From positions 1 to 30,523 of the forward strand of contig JNEM01009112.1 in assembly GCA_000697335.1 (NCBI GenBank): a stretch of 30,523 bases of DNA, written 5' to 3'. The notes below the pieces were generated by a model. That model saw nothing but the letters and a program-made list of their open reading frames with translations, was not told the origin of the DNA and made no database searches. Shown here piece after piece: positions 1-11,776 of the stretch. Position numbers and translations under genes: made by a program. The DNA comes from Conidiobolus incongruus B7586 (Eukaryota; Entomophthoromycota; Entomophthoromycetes; Entomophthorales; Conidiobolaceae). The first letter of the stretch is position 1; every line of letters begins with the position of its first letter.

Positions 1-19
1 CTGACATCATATTTTATAG

Positions 20-1152
<1,133 letters not shown>

Positions 1153-2918
1153 ATGTATTTTTTTCATATACCACAATGTTTATACTTTAGTCATATATAT
1201 TATTATTATTTTTATTATTAAATTTTTTATATTGTATATTATTGACTTATCAAATTAATTTTTAATTTTCAAGTATTTCACTTCAATATATGATTATTTT
1301 TTGAAAAACTACAAAAACCTAAAAATTGATTAAAATAAATTATAGTCAACACAAAGTATGAATCTGTAGAAATAATGATTAATTGAAAATTAAGTCAAAA
1401 TCATACTATAATTAAGGTTCAAGATTTATTTTTGACACTATTAAAATTACCTAAAAGTTTAAATTACTTTGTATATTTTCCTCTTGTCAATATATATTAG
1501 TAAGGAAAGTTGAATCTTTTCTCACTAATATTGGTATTGATGCCAAAAATATATATCATTCTTCTCAGTACTTTCAGTTACATAACTATAATAATTAGGA
1601 AGAATATTTAATGATGAAAAAATCTATTATTTATAAAAGTTAATATTTATTTAAATATTATATATTAAGTGTTTTCTCAAACGTAAAATTAGAAATAAAA
1701 CCTCATAATCGAAAATGTTTGTTTTGTTAATTAGTTTCTATCCTCTATTATTAGATAACAATTGATTCTTATCTCTGTATATGAAAATTTAAGAAAGAAA
1801 AATATTTTTTTATTGTAAGTTAATTATTTATATATTTCAAAATAATATAATTTGTGTCAATTGTATGAAAATAACACTTGAGCAATTTCATTGTGTACTT
1901 TAGTCAATTAGTATTAAAAATAGCTACTAAAGTGAATACCAGTGATATAAAGCATAATCCATTCAAATAAGGTCATATAATTTTAATTAGTTGATATCTT
2001 TATTTCCTGAGCATATTAAATTTACTTAAATACTTAATGTTTATTTTTTGAATATTGTAAATTTCTTAAATTAATTTTTAAACTCCATTCAATGATTCCT
2101 TCATCAAATATTTACAATTAATAATAATGTTGCAAAACAAATTGAAAATACACTTGCTATTAATTCCATTCACTTGAAATGAAAATCAAATTATTATGCT
2201 ATTCATTAGATATATGCACAAGATTAAAAAATCTCAGTTGGATTGAATCATATAATAAAATAAAGGAATTAGTGTATCTTTTATTTTATTACTCATATTA
2301 CTTGAGAAATAAAATATTTACTATTAAAAACTATTTAATTAATAAATATTAGTCTTAAAACAATAATAATTGGATTTTTTAACATATATTAGCAAATGAA
2401 TTATATATATTATATTTATTTTGTAATTCAATTTAATATGAAATATCTAAAATACTAAATTGATTTCAATATTTGAAATAATAATAGCAAGGCAATATCA
2501 ATATTTTATTTTAAAATTAGTATATTTTAATTTTATTTATTTTCCATAAAAGTTCATTTTTTAGCATAATTATAAAATATTTATCAAGACTTGGTTAGAC
2601 TATTGCTTACAAGATAAATACTTGGATATAATTTTATAATAACATCTAATTTCATGTATAATATTACTAAATGAATTATTATCCTTAGTCTATTATGAAT
2701 AATATTAACTATATTTTTGTCTTTGAATTATATAACAAATAAGGATCTTATTAAGCATCGGTATATATTAAGATAAATGCAAAAAGGTTAAAATTATATA
2801 AGCTCCAGGCAAGTTCAAGCTTATTTTTTAATCACAAATTGCTCTTAAATTATAAAGTAGCTTTAATTTATAAAACTATATTAAATTAAAATCTTTTTGA
2901 ATAATTACAATATAAGTC

Positions 2919-3158
2919 ATAAGGCAATTGGTTGAATATTTTAAAATAGGTTTCATAAATACAAAATCTTTTGAGCTATTATATGAACACTTAAATATAT
3001 GTATTCCAACTTTCAAATATTATAAAAATGGATATATAAAGGAACTGCTTCTAAAGTTTTCATTAGATATAAAAGAAAGCTTTGATATTGAAAGCATGCT
3101 ATTTTTAATTTATTTTGAAAGACTAAACTTAATAGCTCTTAATCAAATTTTAATCTAA
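2919..3158 (+). pseudogene. Unrecognised open stretch, probable coding relic
   Basis: One frame stays open for about 76 codons to a TAA at 3156-3158, although roughly one stop per 9-10 codons is expected at this base composition. The peptide has a protein-like mix (for example KSFELLYEHLNICIP and IKESFDIESML), but there is no ATG near its beginning. I see no splice sites that would join it to a neighbour. I do not recognise a family. It may belong with the other decayed pieces found up to 4.5 kb. A chance open frame cannot be excluded. Confidence 0.25.
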
Positions 3159-3489
3159 AAAATTTTCTAAATATTGTCATTATATTTCTATATAGTTTTG
3201 CAGCAAAAAATAATGAACTAAACTTGGCAATAAAATAATATTTAGCTTAAAAAGTGAATACAAGAATATCAATAATAAAAACCTTAAAAAATAATAAAAA
3301 AATTAAATTTATTTAATTTCCAAAAAATTAATAAAATGGTATATTTTAGCAAAATGTAATATAACCAAACTTAAAATATATTAAAAAGAGTGATATATTT
3401 GAATATTAAAAACTAAGAACCGAATATTTCAATATTAATTACTTTTAAGATAAAACTCAGTAGGTATTAGAAGCTCATTATAATATTTA

Positions 3490-3762
3490 GGTGGAAGCAA
3501 TAAGCAATCCCTTAAAACGTTGTAACGCCAATTTTGCTATATAAAAGAGAATATGCTAACTTAAATCAAAATTTAAAAAAATTAAATTTGAGTCATTTGT
3601 TATTGACTGTAAATATTAAAATATGGCAGGGATTTTTTATAATACTTATTTTAATGGAAAGCTAATCCAAGCAAGTGAAACATTGCCTGGAAATTTCCAT
3701 TATAATTATTGCCTTTAATGGATAAGGATTTGTGAATTCTATCTTGGTATTTTAATATAATA
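3490..3762 (+). pseudogene. Decayed coding stretch, family unknown
   Basis: Reading from 3491, one frame runs about 90 codons with only a few stops and includes peptide segments such as VEAISNPLKRCNANFAI and GKLIQASETLPGNFHYNY. GC content is visibly higher than in the flanks. The density of stops is well below expectation for random sequence of this composition, which suggests an old gene fragment. No domain is recognised. It lies upstream of, and on the same strand as, the helicase-like relic, so both may derive from one dead gene. Confidence 0.25.
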
Positions 3763-4194
3763 ATATTCAAAGTGATACTAAGCTCTTGAATAAAATATAA
3801 TACAAAAAGGTATTCTATTCATAAATTTTATTATATAAACCTTTATAGCAAATTAATCTCCCTTTGGTTTTTTAATCAATAAGGAAACAGGTGAAGGAAA
3901 ATCTATTAACTATGTTATGTTAATAATCAGTTACAAAATAAATAGTAACTCAAAGGAAATTTAACAGACAAAAATGCTATCAAATGAGAAGAACAGCTAA
4001 AAGAATTTAGAAAAAGATTGAAAACCTTACAAACAAGATGTACAAGAAAAATATTAAATTAATTATTATGCAACATCATATTATATTGCTGTTTGAGTTT
4101 GAAGCACAAAGGATTGTAAAAAGTGTGAACAAATATATTAGTAGTAAAAGCATAAAAGCGATTTTCAGATAGTTTTATTACAAATTTAAACAAA

Positions 4195-4490
4195 ACTTAT
4201 TCAACAGAATAAAAGAATAGCTTTGGTGTTAGGTGATCATTTGCAACTAGCATCACACAAGCAAAGCATGTGATAATTATAGACCTTTGCGTATGTAACT
4301 TGGATCAAGCAAGATTTCCAAGTGTCCTCAATATTGTGTAAAAATCTATAAAGACAACAACATTGAGGAAAACATATTCCTTTACTGTCTGACAGTCAAT
4401 CAAAACAGTCTTCCAAGATTGGTGATGGGACTTACCCCCTTAGGATCTCTGAACACCATGCACTACTTGTACAAAGGTGATCGAATTTGA
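4195..4490 (+). pseudogene. Possible relic of an SF1 (UPF1/NAM7-type) helicase
   Basis: Two fragments in different frames resemble consecutive motifs of superfamily 1 UPF1-like helicases. The first reads ALVLGDHLQLAS, like the motif III block GDHxQLxP. The second reads YRPLRM followed by SSKISKCPQYCVKIYKDN, like the QYRMHPEISxFPSxxFY block that follows. Their order and strand are right, but the spacing is shorter than in the family and stops and frame changes intervene. An upstream charged peptide near 3985-4050 (EEQLKEFRKRLKTLQTRC) would suit the helical segment of such proteins. The match is by eye only; a fortuitous resemblance is quite possible. Confidence 0.28.
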
Positions 4491-4954
4491 TCAACTTTGG
4501 ACAATTGTAATTATAATTGAATCCCTTCAGTATAATTTCAATTTGAAGTTCATCTTTGAAAAAAAATTGGCCAAGTTCCATTAAATATGTAGATTAGTTA
4601 ATGCAGGCACTATTAAAAATAGATATATATTTTGCTATTGAAAATATTAACTCATACCAGTCTCAGTAATCAGAGTATAAATTAGCTCTATTTACTGATT
4701 GTAGTTAAATTTGAACATTATATATTAAAACAATAAATATTTTGAATTAATTTATTATATAAAAATAAGCAAAATAAAAAGTGTACAATTAAATATAATG
4801 ACTTGAATAAATAAAACCCTGACAAAAATTTATTTCATGCGTATATTTATTTATCCCATGAAATCATCATTAATACCATAATAAAAATTTCACCAAAAAT
4901 TTAACATAAATTTATGTCCGATTCACAGGCTCATTACAAACCAAAAAATTTAAA

Positions 4955-6882
4955 ATGTCATACACGAATAGAGATAATAACCACAATAGAATAAAATATA
5001 TCAAAGAAGGGGAAATTTTAGATGGTGAAGAGGCTGAAACCCTGTTAGGGGACCCTAATGAAGAAATTGAAGTGGGAGGAGCCAGTCGAAGTCAAGAGGT
5101 ATTCATTTCCTTTCATATTTTATTTAATATTAACTTTGGTTAGGTCAGGGACGAACAAGGTCGTAGAAGATTTCACGGAGCTTTCACTGGAGGTTATTCC
5201 GCTGGTTATTATAATACTGTGGGATCCAAAGAGGGTAATTCATTTCAATTTCAAAATTTATTTTGTCTGACAATGCTTTAGGTTGGACACCGAGTGAATT
5301 CAAATCATCAAAGTCGAATAGAAAGTCCAAGTTGCCAAGAGAGAGGAGAATTTTGGATTTTATGGATGATGAGGATTTGGAAGTATGGTATTCATTGATA
5401 AGTGTTAAAATTGGTTTTAATTTTAGTTTTTAGTCGTTTAATCCTGTTAAAAAGGTGAGCCCCGATGTTAAGATTAGATTTGAAACGAAGCGATCAAGGA
5501 ACAATGATAAGGATAGTGAGATAGAGGAACGATATGGGTATGCTAAATAATTTAATTTAATTTTTTATAATATTTTTAATGAATATTAATAGTCCTGATG
5601 GTGCATTGATATCTAATAAACCAACTATTGCTGTACGAATTGAAGGTATAGTAAATTTTTAATATTATTTATTCTCTTAGTAATTATCAATGTAATAGAT
5701 TCTAAGGATGAGGCCGATCGAAGAAAACCATCACAGTCCATTTTTTCCCACTTACATTCTTCAAACAAAACAGTAGATGAATTAAATATAAAAGGTGGAA
5801 TTGGATATGGAGCCTTGGAAGATGATGACGATGAAATAGATGTTTATGCTCAACCTTCGATGTCAACTTATTCAATTAAATCTTCAAAGCATAAGGATGT
5901 ATGTAAGGATGATGAAGATGAAGATAGAATTGTACTAGGTCGAAAGAAACGACCTCCACCACCACAAATTGCCCATTATTCTCCTCCTAAAATTACTGGA
6001 CCTCCTAATAATGATTCAACTCCATCTAACAATGAAGCCAGTAAAATAGCATTTGTTCCTAAAAGTAAACGTGTTCAACCTCAACCTCAACCTCAATCTC
6101 AGCTAAAGCCCCAGCCTAATAAAGAACTTAACATTCACCATTCACCAGTAACGTCGTCAGCGAATTCTAGTGATTCTAGTTTCTTAGTCCAAAAAATTCT
6201 CGACAGATTCACTATTTCAGCTCAAGAAGCCAAATCTGCACTTAAAGGTTTCCAGCCCTTCTCCGAACAGCCAGAAAAACAAGAGCGATACAAAAGCTAT
6301 CTCCGTCTCCAGGCCAAACTGGAAGAAGGAATTTTGAAATTCCCTAACACATATAACCTTGAACAAATAACTCGAGAGATTGAAGAGTTTTACAAATCTG
6401 CCAAAGTATTCAAGCCCATGAATATAATCGTATCCGAGAAATTCGTCTCCGGCTCCAGCAATCCTAACACCGACATCACCAAAGACACGCCTACAGCTCC
6501 AGAGCACCTGAATATGTTTGGAGCACTCACACGAACCACTGAAACTTTCTTCCCAGAAAGATTACTCTGCAAGCGCTTTGGCGTCGAAATGCCAGACCTT
6601 TCCAAATCTTACCGCAAAGGTCACGTCCAAGAACTCTTATCCACATCCGATGTTGATAAAATCCTCAAAAGAACTCGAGATACGCCTCAACTCGTACATT
6701 ATGATCCCAAATATGCAACTCCAACACAAATATCTAACACTGGTGAAGCTTCAAAACGTATTCGACGTAAGTTTGTGGATAATCCACCCGAAGAGTCGAC
6801 GCCCAAAGTAACTGCTGCTGAATCGTCAGAGAAACCTCAGACCAATCTTTTTAATTCAGTATTTGATTCTGAAGAAGATTAA
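4955..6882 (+). CDS. GPATCH1/TOUGH-like pre-mRNA processing factor without a G-patch
   Basis: Predicted 558 residues. Exons: 4955-5098, 5144-5234, 5282-5382, 5434-5537, 5593-5645, 5699-6882; introns 45-55 bases. The start is the first in-frame ATG after a stop at 4907. The diagnostic GPATCH1 family block (DUF1604) spans the exon 1-3 joins: [20 protein letters not shown], then [14 protein letters not shown], then [10 protein letters not shown]. Exon 6 begins with the family's [18 protein letters not shown]; later come a KxFxPFSxxPEKQxRY-like block, [22 protein letters not shown], and [12 protein letters not shown] at the C terminus. Human and plant homologues act with the spliceosome in the nucleus. 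The G-patch that normally follows the LDFMDDEDL block is missing: exons 4-5 encode a charged segment instead, and the introns are too short to hide one. Length is about 60% of the human protein. A Gln-Pro repeat lies near 6075-6120. Intron 5 could alternatively end at 5680 in the same frame. Confidence 0.9.
6073..6120 (+). repeat. Short CAACCT tandem repeat coding for Gln-Pro
   Basis: The hexamer CAACCT and close variants are repeated in frame, giving a [14 protein letters not shown] segment in the disordered middle of the GPATCH1-like protein. It is a low-complexity coding repeat with no sign of disrupting the reading frame. Confidence 0.8.
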
Positions 6883-7504
6883 TACCAGCTTGGCTTATTT
6901 ATTTTAAAATATAATAAGATACATTTATAATATCACTATTTTCAATTATCAACTATCTTATAGAATTCAATTCATTACAATTTTAATCCACAAAAATGAG
7001 AATATAAGATAAGAATTTTAAGAAATTGATATTTTAAAACAATATATTTTTCTTATTATATTTTTAATTTGAGTTATAAAGTTATATTCTATTACTTTAC
7101 CAAACTTAAATAATAAAAAATTCCACTATACATTATTCAATCATATATAACTTATACACATTTAAAAAATCAATCAATTGTATAATACATTAAAATTATC
7201 ATTTTCGAAATACATACTTCAAAATTCATCCCACAATTTTTTTTCCATGTTGATGTTAATAACTTTGAATTTTAAATTCAATGTTAGTAACATCATCATA
7301 ATTAAATATAAGTAACTCATCAATAATATATTATATTAATAATTTAAAATTGATTAAAACTATTATTTATATTTGTTAACAATTTGAGGTATTGAAATAA
7401 ATCATATTTGTATATAGTTTAATTTTATGAGTAATGAATAATCATTCAATTTAGGATTATACAAAAAATTATTTAAGATATTACTTATATATTCAATTTG
7501 ACAG
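6883..7504. other. AT-rich intergenic region, GPATCH1-like to CARM1-like
   Basis: This region is 620 bases of AT-rich DNA between two genes on the same strand. It must hold the 3' end of the first and the promoter of the second, but I see no distinct signal. The bases directly before the CARM1-like ATG (tttgacag) resemble a 3' splice site. A 5' untranslated exon upstream is therefore conceivable, but no coding exon is visible here. Confidence 0.6.
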
Positions 7505-8927
7505 ATGAACAAGGAATTAAATATCCAACAAAATGCTGCTAACTGCCAGCAAGATGGTAAGACTACACAGGAAAAAGGTAATGCTCCTAATAAGAGTGAC
7601 GAAAGAGATCCTGCTTACTTTCACTATTATGGTCAATTGACGCATCAGGTAGCTGCCAACTTTTAATTATTATTTTCCCAAAGTATTTAATTCCCACCTA
7701 GCAAAACATGTTACAAGATGTCGTAAGAACTTCAACCTACCGCAACGCAATACTACAAAACCCCAGCTTATTCCAAGACAAATTAGTTATGGATATTGGT
7801 GCAGGTTCCGGAATTCTATCATACTTTGCGGCTCAAGCCGGTGCTAGAGTTATAGCTGTAGAAGCTAGTAATATGGCTTTAAAGCTTAAAAAAATTTTAG
7901 AGAGTGCCAACCGTGGAGAGAAGAATGTTTGGATGAAAGATAAAATTCAAGTTGTTATTGGAAAAATTGAGGAGGTAGATATTCCTAATACTAAGGTTGA
8001 TACCATTATATCGGAACCAATCGGGGTTATGTTGGTCCATGAAAGAATGGTAAGTACAATTTGGTTAATTTGTTTGGGACCTTCAGTTAATGTTTTTTAT
8101 AGATAGAATCTTATATTTACGCTAGGGATCATTATTTAAAGCCTGGTGGCGCAATGGTTCCCAGTTCAGGAGGCATTTATTTGGCTCCTTTCACAGATGC
8201 TGCCCTCTGGTCAGAGACCATGATGAAGGCTAGATTCTGGGAACAGACCAACTTTTACGGAGTTGATTTATCATGCTTACAGTGGGATGCCAAAGAAGAA
8301 AGCTTCATGATGCCGGTTGTCGGTTACTTCGATCCAAATTCGCTTATTGCTAGTCCCAACGCTCCCTATATTGTTGATTTTACCAAAGTCACAATGGAAG
8401 AGCTCTTTGAATTTGAAATTCCTTTCACCTGGACGTGCTCTTACACCGGTATCATTCACGGTATCTCCAGCTGGTTCGATATTCACTTCCACCCACCTCA
8501 AGGTACTCCCAATGCTGTAAATATTTCAATGTCTACTGGTCCTTTCACTGAAAGAACCCATTGGCAACAGGTGCGCTTCCTCCTCAAGGAACCTTTAGCC
8601 GTGAATGCAGGTCAAGTAGTCATGGGTAAGATGAAATTTAAGGTGAATGAAATGCGAAGCTACGACCTCACTGCCGTCATGGTCTTAACACGCCCTGGCC
8701 AAGTTTCCAGCGAGGGCGACATCGTTCGTGAAGGCGCCTGGAGTCTACACGAACAGACATACAACTATACCTACACGGGACCCACCGCTGGCGACGTATA
8801 TCCAGAAACTAACAACATGTACTTACCCGAACAGGATCTCCGACAAAATTTGGCCAACACCAATATTCAGGGGCAGCAGCCACTCATCAACGGGGGGTTT
8901 GATATTACTAATCCCTCCACTTTTTAA
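7505..8927 (+). CDS. CARM1/PRMT4-like protein arginine N-methyltransferase
   Basis: Predicted 438 residues; exons 7505-7648, 7702-8049, 8103-8927, introns 53 bases each. It would transfer methyl groups from S-adenosylmethionine to arginines of nuclear proteins; asymmetric dimethylation is expected for the family. Motifs in order: YFHYYGQL (38-45), NMLQDVVRT (50-58), SAM-binding VMDIGAGSGILS (77-88) with acidic E102 in AVEAS, the double-E loop SEPIGVMLVHERM (152-164; catalytic E153 and E162), then the beta-barrel with LAPFTD and the THW loop (316-318). FYGVDLS, IHGISSWFDIHF and ISMSTGPFTERTHW align with CARM1 and plant PRMT4 rather than PRMT1/3/5. Only 37 residues precede the catalytic core, so the N-terminal PH-like domain of animal CARM1 is absent unless encoded by an unseen upstream exon. 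The double-E loop carries Val where animal CARM1 has Tyr. The C-terminal tail is short. Confidence 0.93.
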
Positions 8928-9905
8928 ATCTTTAGTAGTTGATTTTTTTGAGCCTGAAAAAATCGGTTCAGATAAATATTATAGTAAATAATACTCATCA
9001 AAATTTTCTGGTATCAATTAAATTACCGAGTAATTCATCCATTCTATTTTTAATAAACTGACAGTCGATTAAAATATTCAACTTAAAAACCCAAAAAACT
9101 TGAAATTAAATCAACCTTGTAATCCTATTGTAATATTACATTCAAAAATAGTATATACACTTAACTTACATTTTTCGAATCAATTGGTCAAAAACATCAA
9201 AAATGTATACAAATGTAATTATAATAATCTCAAATATCAAGTTTTGTACTCTAATAATCAACCTCATAGTTTAATTAAAATGTTAAATTTAAAATCCACA
9301 AAGAAAGTTTGGATATGATGTCAATGTGAAATCAGTGATAAAATTTCAATTGAATTATTTACAATTTATTAATTAATGCTATAAAATTTATAAAATTATG
9401 AAGCTCTTGGTAAGAATTTATATTAAAAAAATAGCTGCGGGTGAATTATTAGAAGATAAAAGGAGTTCAAAATGGGTGATTAAAAGAGGTTCAATCTGAA
9501 TCTCGAGTGTTCAAACTAAATTAGGCGCTAGCTAAATAGGTACAATGTCTTTTAATTTAATTGAGTGGTTGTATAATTTGGGAAATTGATCTAACTCTAA
9601 AAAATAACAATCTGAAATAAATTATCAACACAATTGAATCAAATTAATCTCAATTTTTCAATTGATAAATCAGCCATAATTCATCAATTGTATTGTGCCG
9701 AATTTGTCCCATGAATTCATAAGTTATGATATCATTTAAATTGATAGGAATTGAATTTTTAACTTGTAATTTTATTCATAAAATTATAAGATTCAATACA
9801 CAATATAAACTATTTGTTTCAACAATATATTTTTACTTAGTTTTATTTAATTTTAGTCAGATTAAATTTTGATTATTTAAGCCCATTATTATTGAGGATT
9901 GAGTT
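8928..9905. other. Intergenic region with a GC-elevated patch
   Basis: 978 bases separate the CARM1-like gene from the C2-domain gene. A 72-codon open stretch at 9100-9318 has no ATG near its start and no recognisable content. Around 9397-9600 composition is richer in G+C than the surroundings. There one frame starting with an ATG at 9397 reads about 31 codons (ending RSSKWVIKRGSI) and continues beyond the stop with few further stops, suggesting an old coding fragment. No family is recognised. The last 300 bases are plain AT-rich promoter-side DNA. Confidence 0.5.
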
Positions 9906-11471
9906 ATGACTAAAGATAAGTTACTTGGTCAATTGGAAATAGCTCCCAAACAGGCTAGAAATTTGCCCAGTAGAGTTACTTTAGGCAAACAGAGCCCTTT
10001 TGTTCAATTTGAAATTGGTAAAATTGTTAAAAAAACTCGTGTTGATAAGAGAGGAGGTAGAACGCCGAGTTGGAAGGAGTTTATCACATTTGACATCTAT
10101 TCAGAGAGTAGGAACCTTATTGTAAAATTATTTAACGATAAGGGCAAAGTGCCTCACGACTATTTGGGTGAACTACTAGTCGATTTGCATCCAATTTTTG
10201 AAGCTAGGGAGAAAGATAGCTGGTACCCTATTAAGGATCGTGACCAACATTGCGGCGATATTTATTTAGAAATGACCTATTATCCTGCTGACGAACCAAG
10301 GCCTGAACCAAAACCCCAAATCGATTTTAAACAATTGGAAATTGAAGAAGGCTTGTCAATCTTATCTTTAAAGCACTTATCTCAAAACCCTTCTTTATCG
10401 GCTGAGAACTTGATCGATCAGCCACATCTTTCTCAGACTCATATCTCAAATCCTCTTCAACCTGTGCATACCAACAGTAACGGCTCATCTCTCAGCATTA
10501 ACACCCAAGTTAACGACTCGCCCTACTCATTAGCTAGTGAGGGAGAACTAGATACTATTATGAATGAAATTCGTAATGTGGTAGATTATCCCTACCAGGA
10601 TCTTAATAAAACACCTTCAAGTTCTTCAGTTTCAACCACCCCCACCTCCACACGACGAAAACCTCTTCCAAAAATCCCAACTAAGACGATTCCAACTTGC
10701 ACTTCACCAACTCCAATGTCCTCTTCTGACGAGAGCCTTCCCGCTAAGCCTCCCTCGCAACAGTCAGCTTCCGCGGAAGAGACCACGCTCAGGCGTAATT
10801 CCAGTCACATGTCAACCAATTCCACTATCTCAACATTTTCAGAGATTCCAAGCCAATACAACCCTAATGCGACTATGAATCATTACGATTTAGCATATCC
10901 CAATTCAACAATTCCATTGGGATGGATAAGGCCTGGCGATAATATTAATAGAAGGATTTCGCAACCAAGAAGAAATTCCGCAGACAGTATTGTAGACCAT
11001 CAATCAGCAGTTGCTAAAACTGCAGAATTTCCCCACTATTCGCCCCCTCGACCCGTCAGACCTGTTCAGGGACCCAGACCCATTTACGCTACTCCCAGAC
11101 CTTACCCATCCTATCCCCAGCCACAGGGATATCCACCTTACGCAATCCCAATTTACAGGCCCAATCCCTACAATGTAGGCTACTACCCCAATCCATACAT
11201 GTATCCTCCACCACCACCACCACCACCACCGCATCCTCGACCACTCCCCCGAGGACCACCAATCCCAGCATCGAATCGACACTCCGTTGCGGCACTTCCG
11301 CTCACACCTCAAGGTACGCCCTCACCTGTAATCGACCCCAAGCGATTCAGCCATGGTTCAAACATGGTATATGGTTACCCACCCTCCCCCGCCAATGTCC
11401 GACCACCTCCTAGGACATCCAGTATCGGTAGTAGCCACCAGCAGGAGGCTACAACCACCAGCTCATCCTAA
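9906..11471 (+). CDS. C2-domain plus proline-rich protein, Inn1/Fic1-like (cytokinesis)
   Basis: This is a 521-residue protein in one exon. An N-terminal C2 domain covers about residues 5-130: it opens with GQLEIAPKQARNLPSR, has LGKQSPFVQFEIG, KTRVDKRGGRTPSWKE, YLGELLVDLHPIF and WYPIKDRDQHCGDIYLEMTY. The SPF loop lacks the Asp of the usual calcium-binding SDPY, so calcium-independent binding is likely. The GKQSP/RGGxxPxW pattern is that of fungal Inn1/Fic1 ingression proteins, which link membrane and actomyosin ring to septum synthesis through SH3 proteins (Hof1/Cdc15, Cyk3). The remainder is disordered and rich in Ser/Thr/Pro, with several PxxP sites (for example RKPLPKIPTK, near residues 255-265) and a Pro/Tyr-rich stretch around 375-455 including nine consecutive prolines, fitting SH3 binding. 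The ATG at 9906 is the natural start, just before the domain. The C2 call is strong; the Inn1/Fic1 role is inferred from architecture. Confidence 0.85.
   Translation: MTKDKLLGQLEIAPKQARNLPSRVTLGKQSPFVQFEIGKIVKKTRVDKRGGRTPSWKEFITFDIYSESRNLIVKLFNDKGKVPHDYLGELLVDLHPIFEAREKDSWYPIKDRDQHCGDIYLEMTYYPADEPRPEPKPQIDFKQLEIEEGLSILSLKHLSQNPSLSAENLIDQPHLSQTHISNPLQPVHTNSNGSSLSINTQVNDSPYSLASEGELDTIMNEIRNVVDYPYQDLNKTPSSSSVSTTPTSTRRKPLPKIPTKTIPTCTSPTPMSSSDESLPAKPPSQQSASAEETTLRRNSSHMSTNSTISTFSEIPSQYNPNATMNHYDLAYPNSTIPLGWIRPGDNINRRISQPRRNSADSIVDHQSAVAKTAEFPHYSPPRPVRPVQGPRPIYATPRPYPSYPQPQGYPPYAIPIYRPNPYNVGYYPNPYMYPPPPPPPPPHPRPLPRGPPIPASNRHSVAALPLTPQGTPSPVIDPKRFSHGSNMVYGYPPSPANVRPPPRTSSIGSSHQQEATTTSSS
11208..11228 (+). 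repeat. (CCA)7 trinucleotide repeat coding polyproline
   Basis: Seven CCA codons, flanked by CCT and CCG, give nine prolines in a row near residue 434 of the C2-domain protein. Such a pure codon run is prone to length change between strains. Confidence 0.9.
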
Positions 11472-11776
11472 TAATTATCGTTCCATTATCTTTCACAAAA
11501 ATTAATTAGTTAAAATTATAATTACTTAAAAATAAATATCACAACTTTTTTGGTTTAATAAATTTAATAAATGCTAAAAAATTGTTGAAATAATTGAATA
11601 AATAATATGATTTTGATATAAATTATTTTGTAATTTTTAATATATTTATTAAATGAGTAAAAAATCTTGTAAAAGGTTAAAATTAAAAATGAATTAAATA
11701 ACATGAATTATATGGCAAGTTTTAGAATTTGTAAAGAATGTTTAATATATTAAAAATTCAATCTTAAAATAATAAT
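11472..11776. other. Convergent 3' region of the C2 and Snf7 genes
   Basis: This 305-base AT-rich gap separates two genes that face each other. An AATAAA at 11531-11536 and further AATAAA hexamers within the next 40 bases are plausible poly(A) signals for the plus-strand gene. In such AT-rich DNA their information content is low. No other feature is seen. Confidence 0.5.

Larger units (their letters stand above)
1153..4954. other. AT-rich intergenic spacer with faint coding relics
   Basis: This is 3.8 kb between MCM5 and the GPATCH1-like gene. The first 1.7 kb is uniformly A+T-rich with no gene, tRNA or long repeat that I can see. From about 2.9 to 4.5 kb base composition becomes more mixed and several short stretches have too few stops for such AT-rich DNA. 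These are listed separately as relics. The final 450 bases return to plain AT-rich DNA and presumably include the promoter of the downstream gene, but no specific site stands out. Confidence 0.7.

Noticed and set aside
6217-6605. Minus-strand open frames within GPATCH1-like exon 6
   Set aside because: They are antisense shadows of a strongly supported coding exon and have no independent family match.
9100-9318. 72-codon open stretch as a possible small gene
   Set aside because: There is no ATG near its beginning (it opens with TTG), no splice acceptor joins it to a gene, and the content is low-complexity. It is treated as part of the intergenic region.
11004-11312. Minus-strand Trp-rich open frames opposite the proline-rich region
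   Set aside because: The Trp and Val runs are simply the reverse complement of the CCA proline codons in the C2-domain gene.
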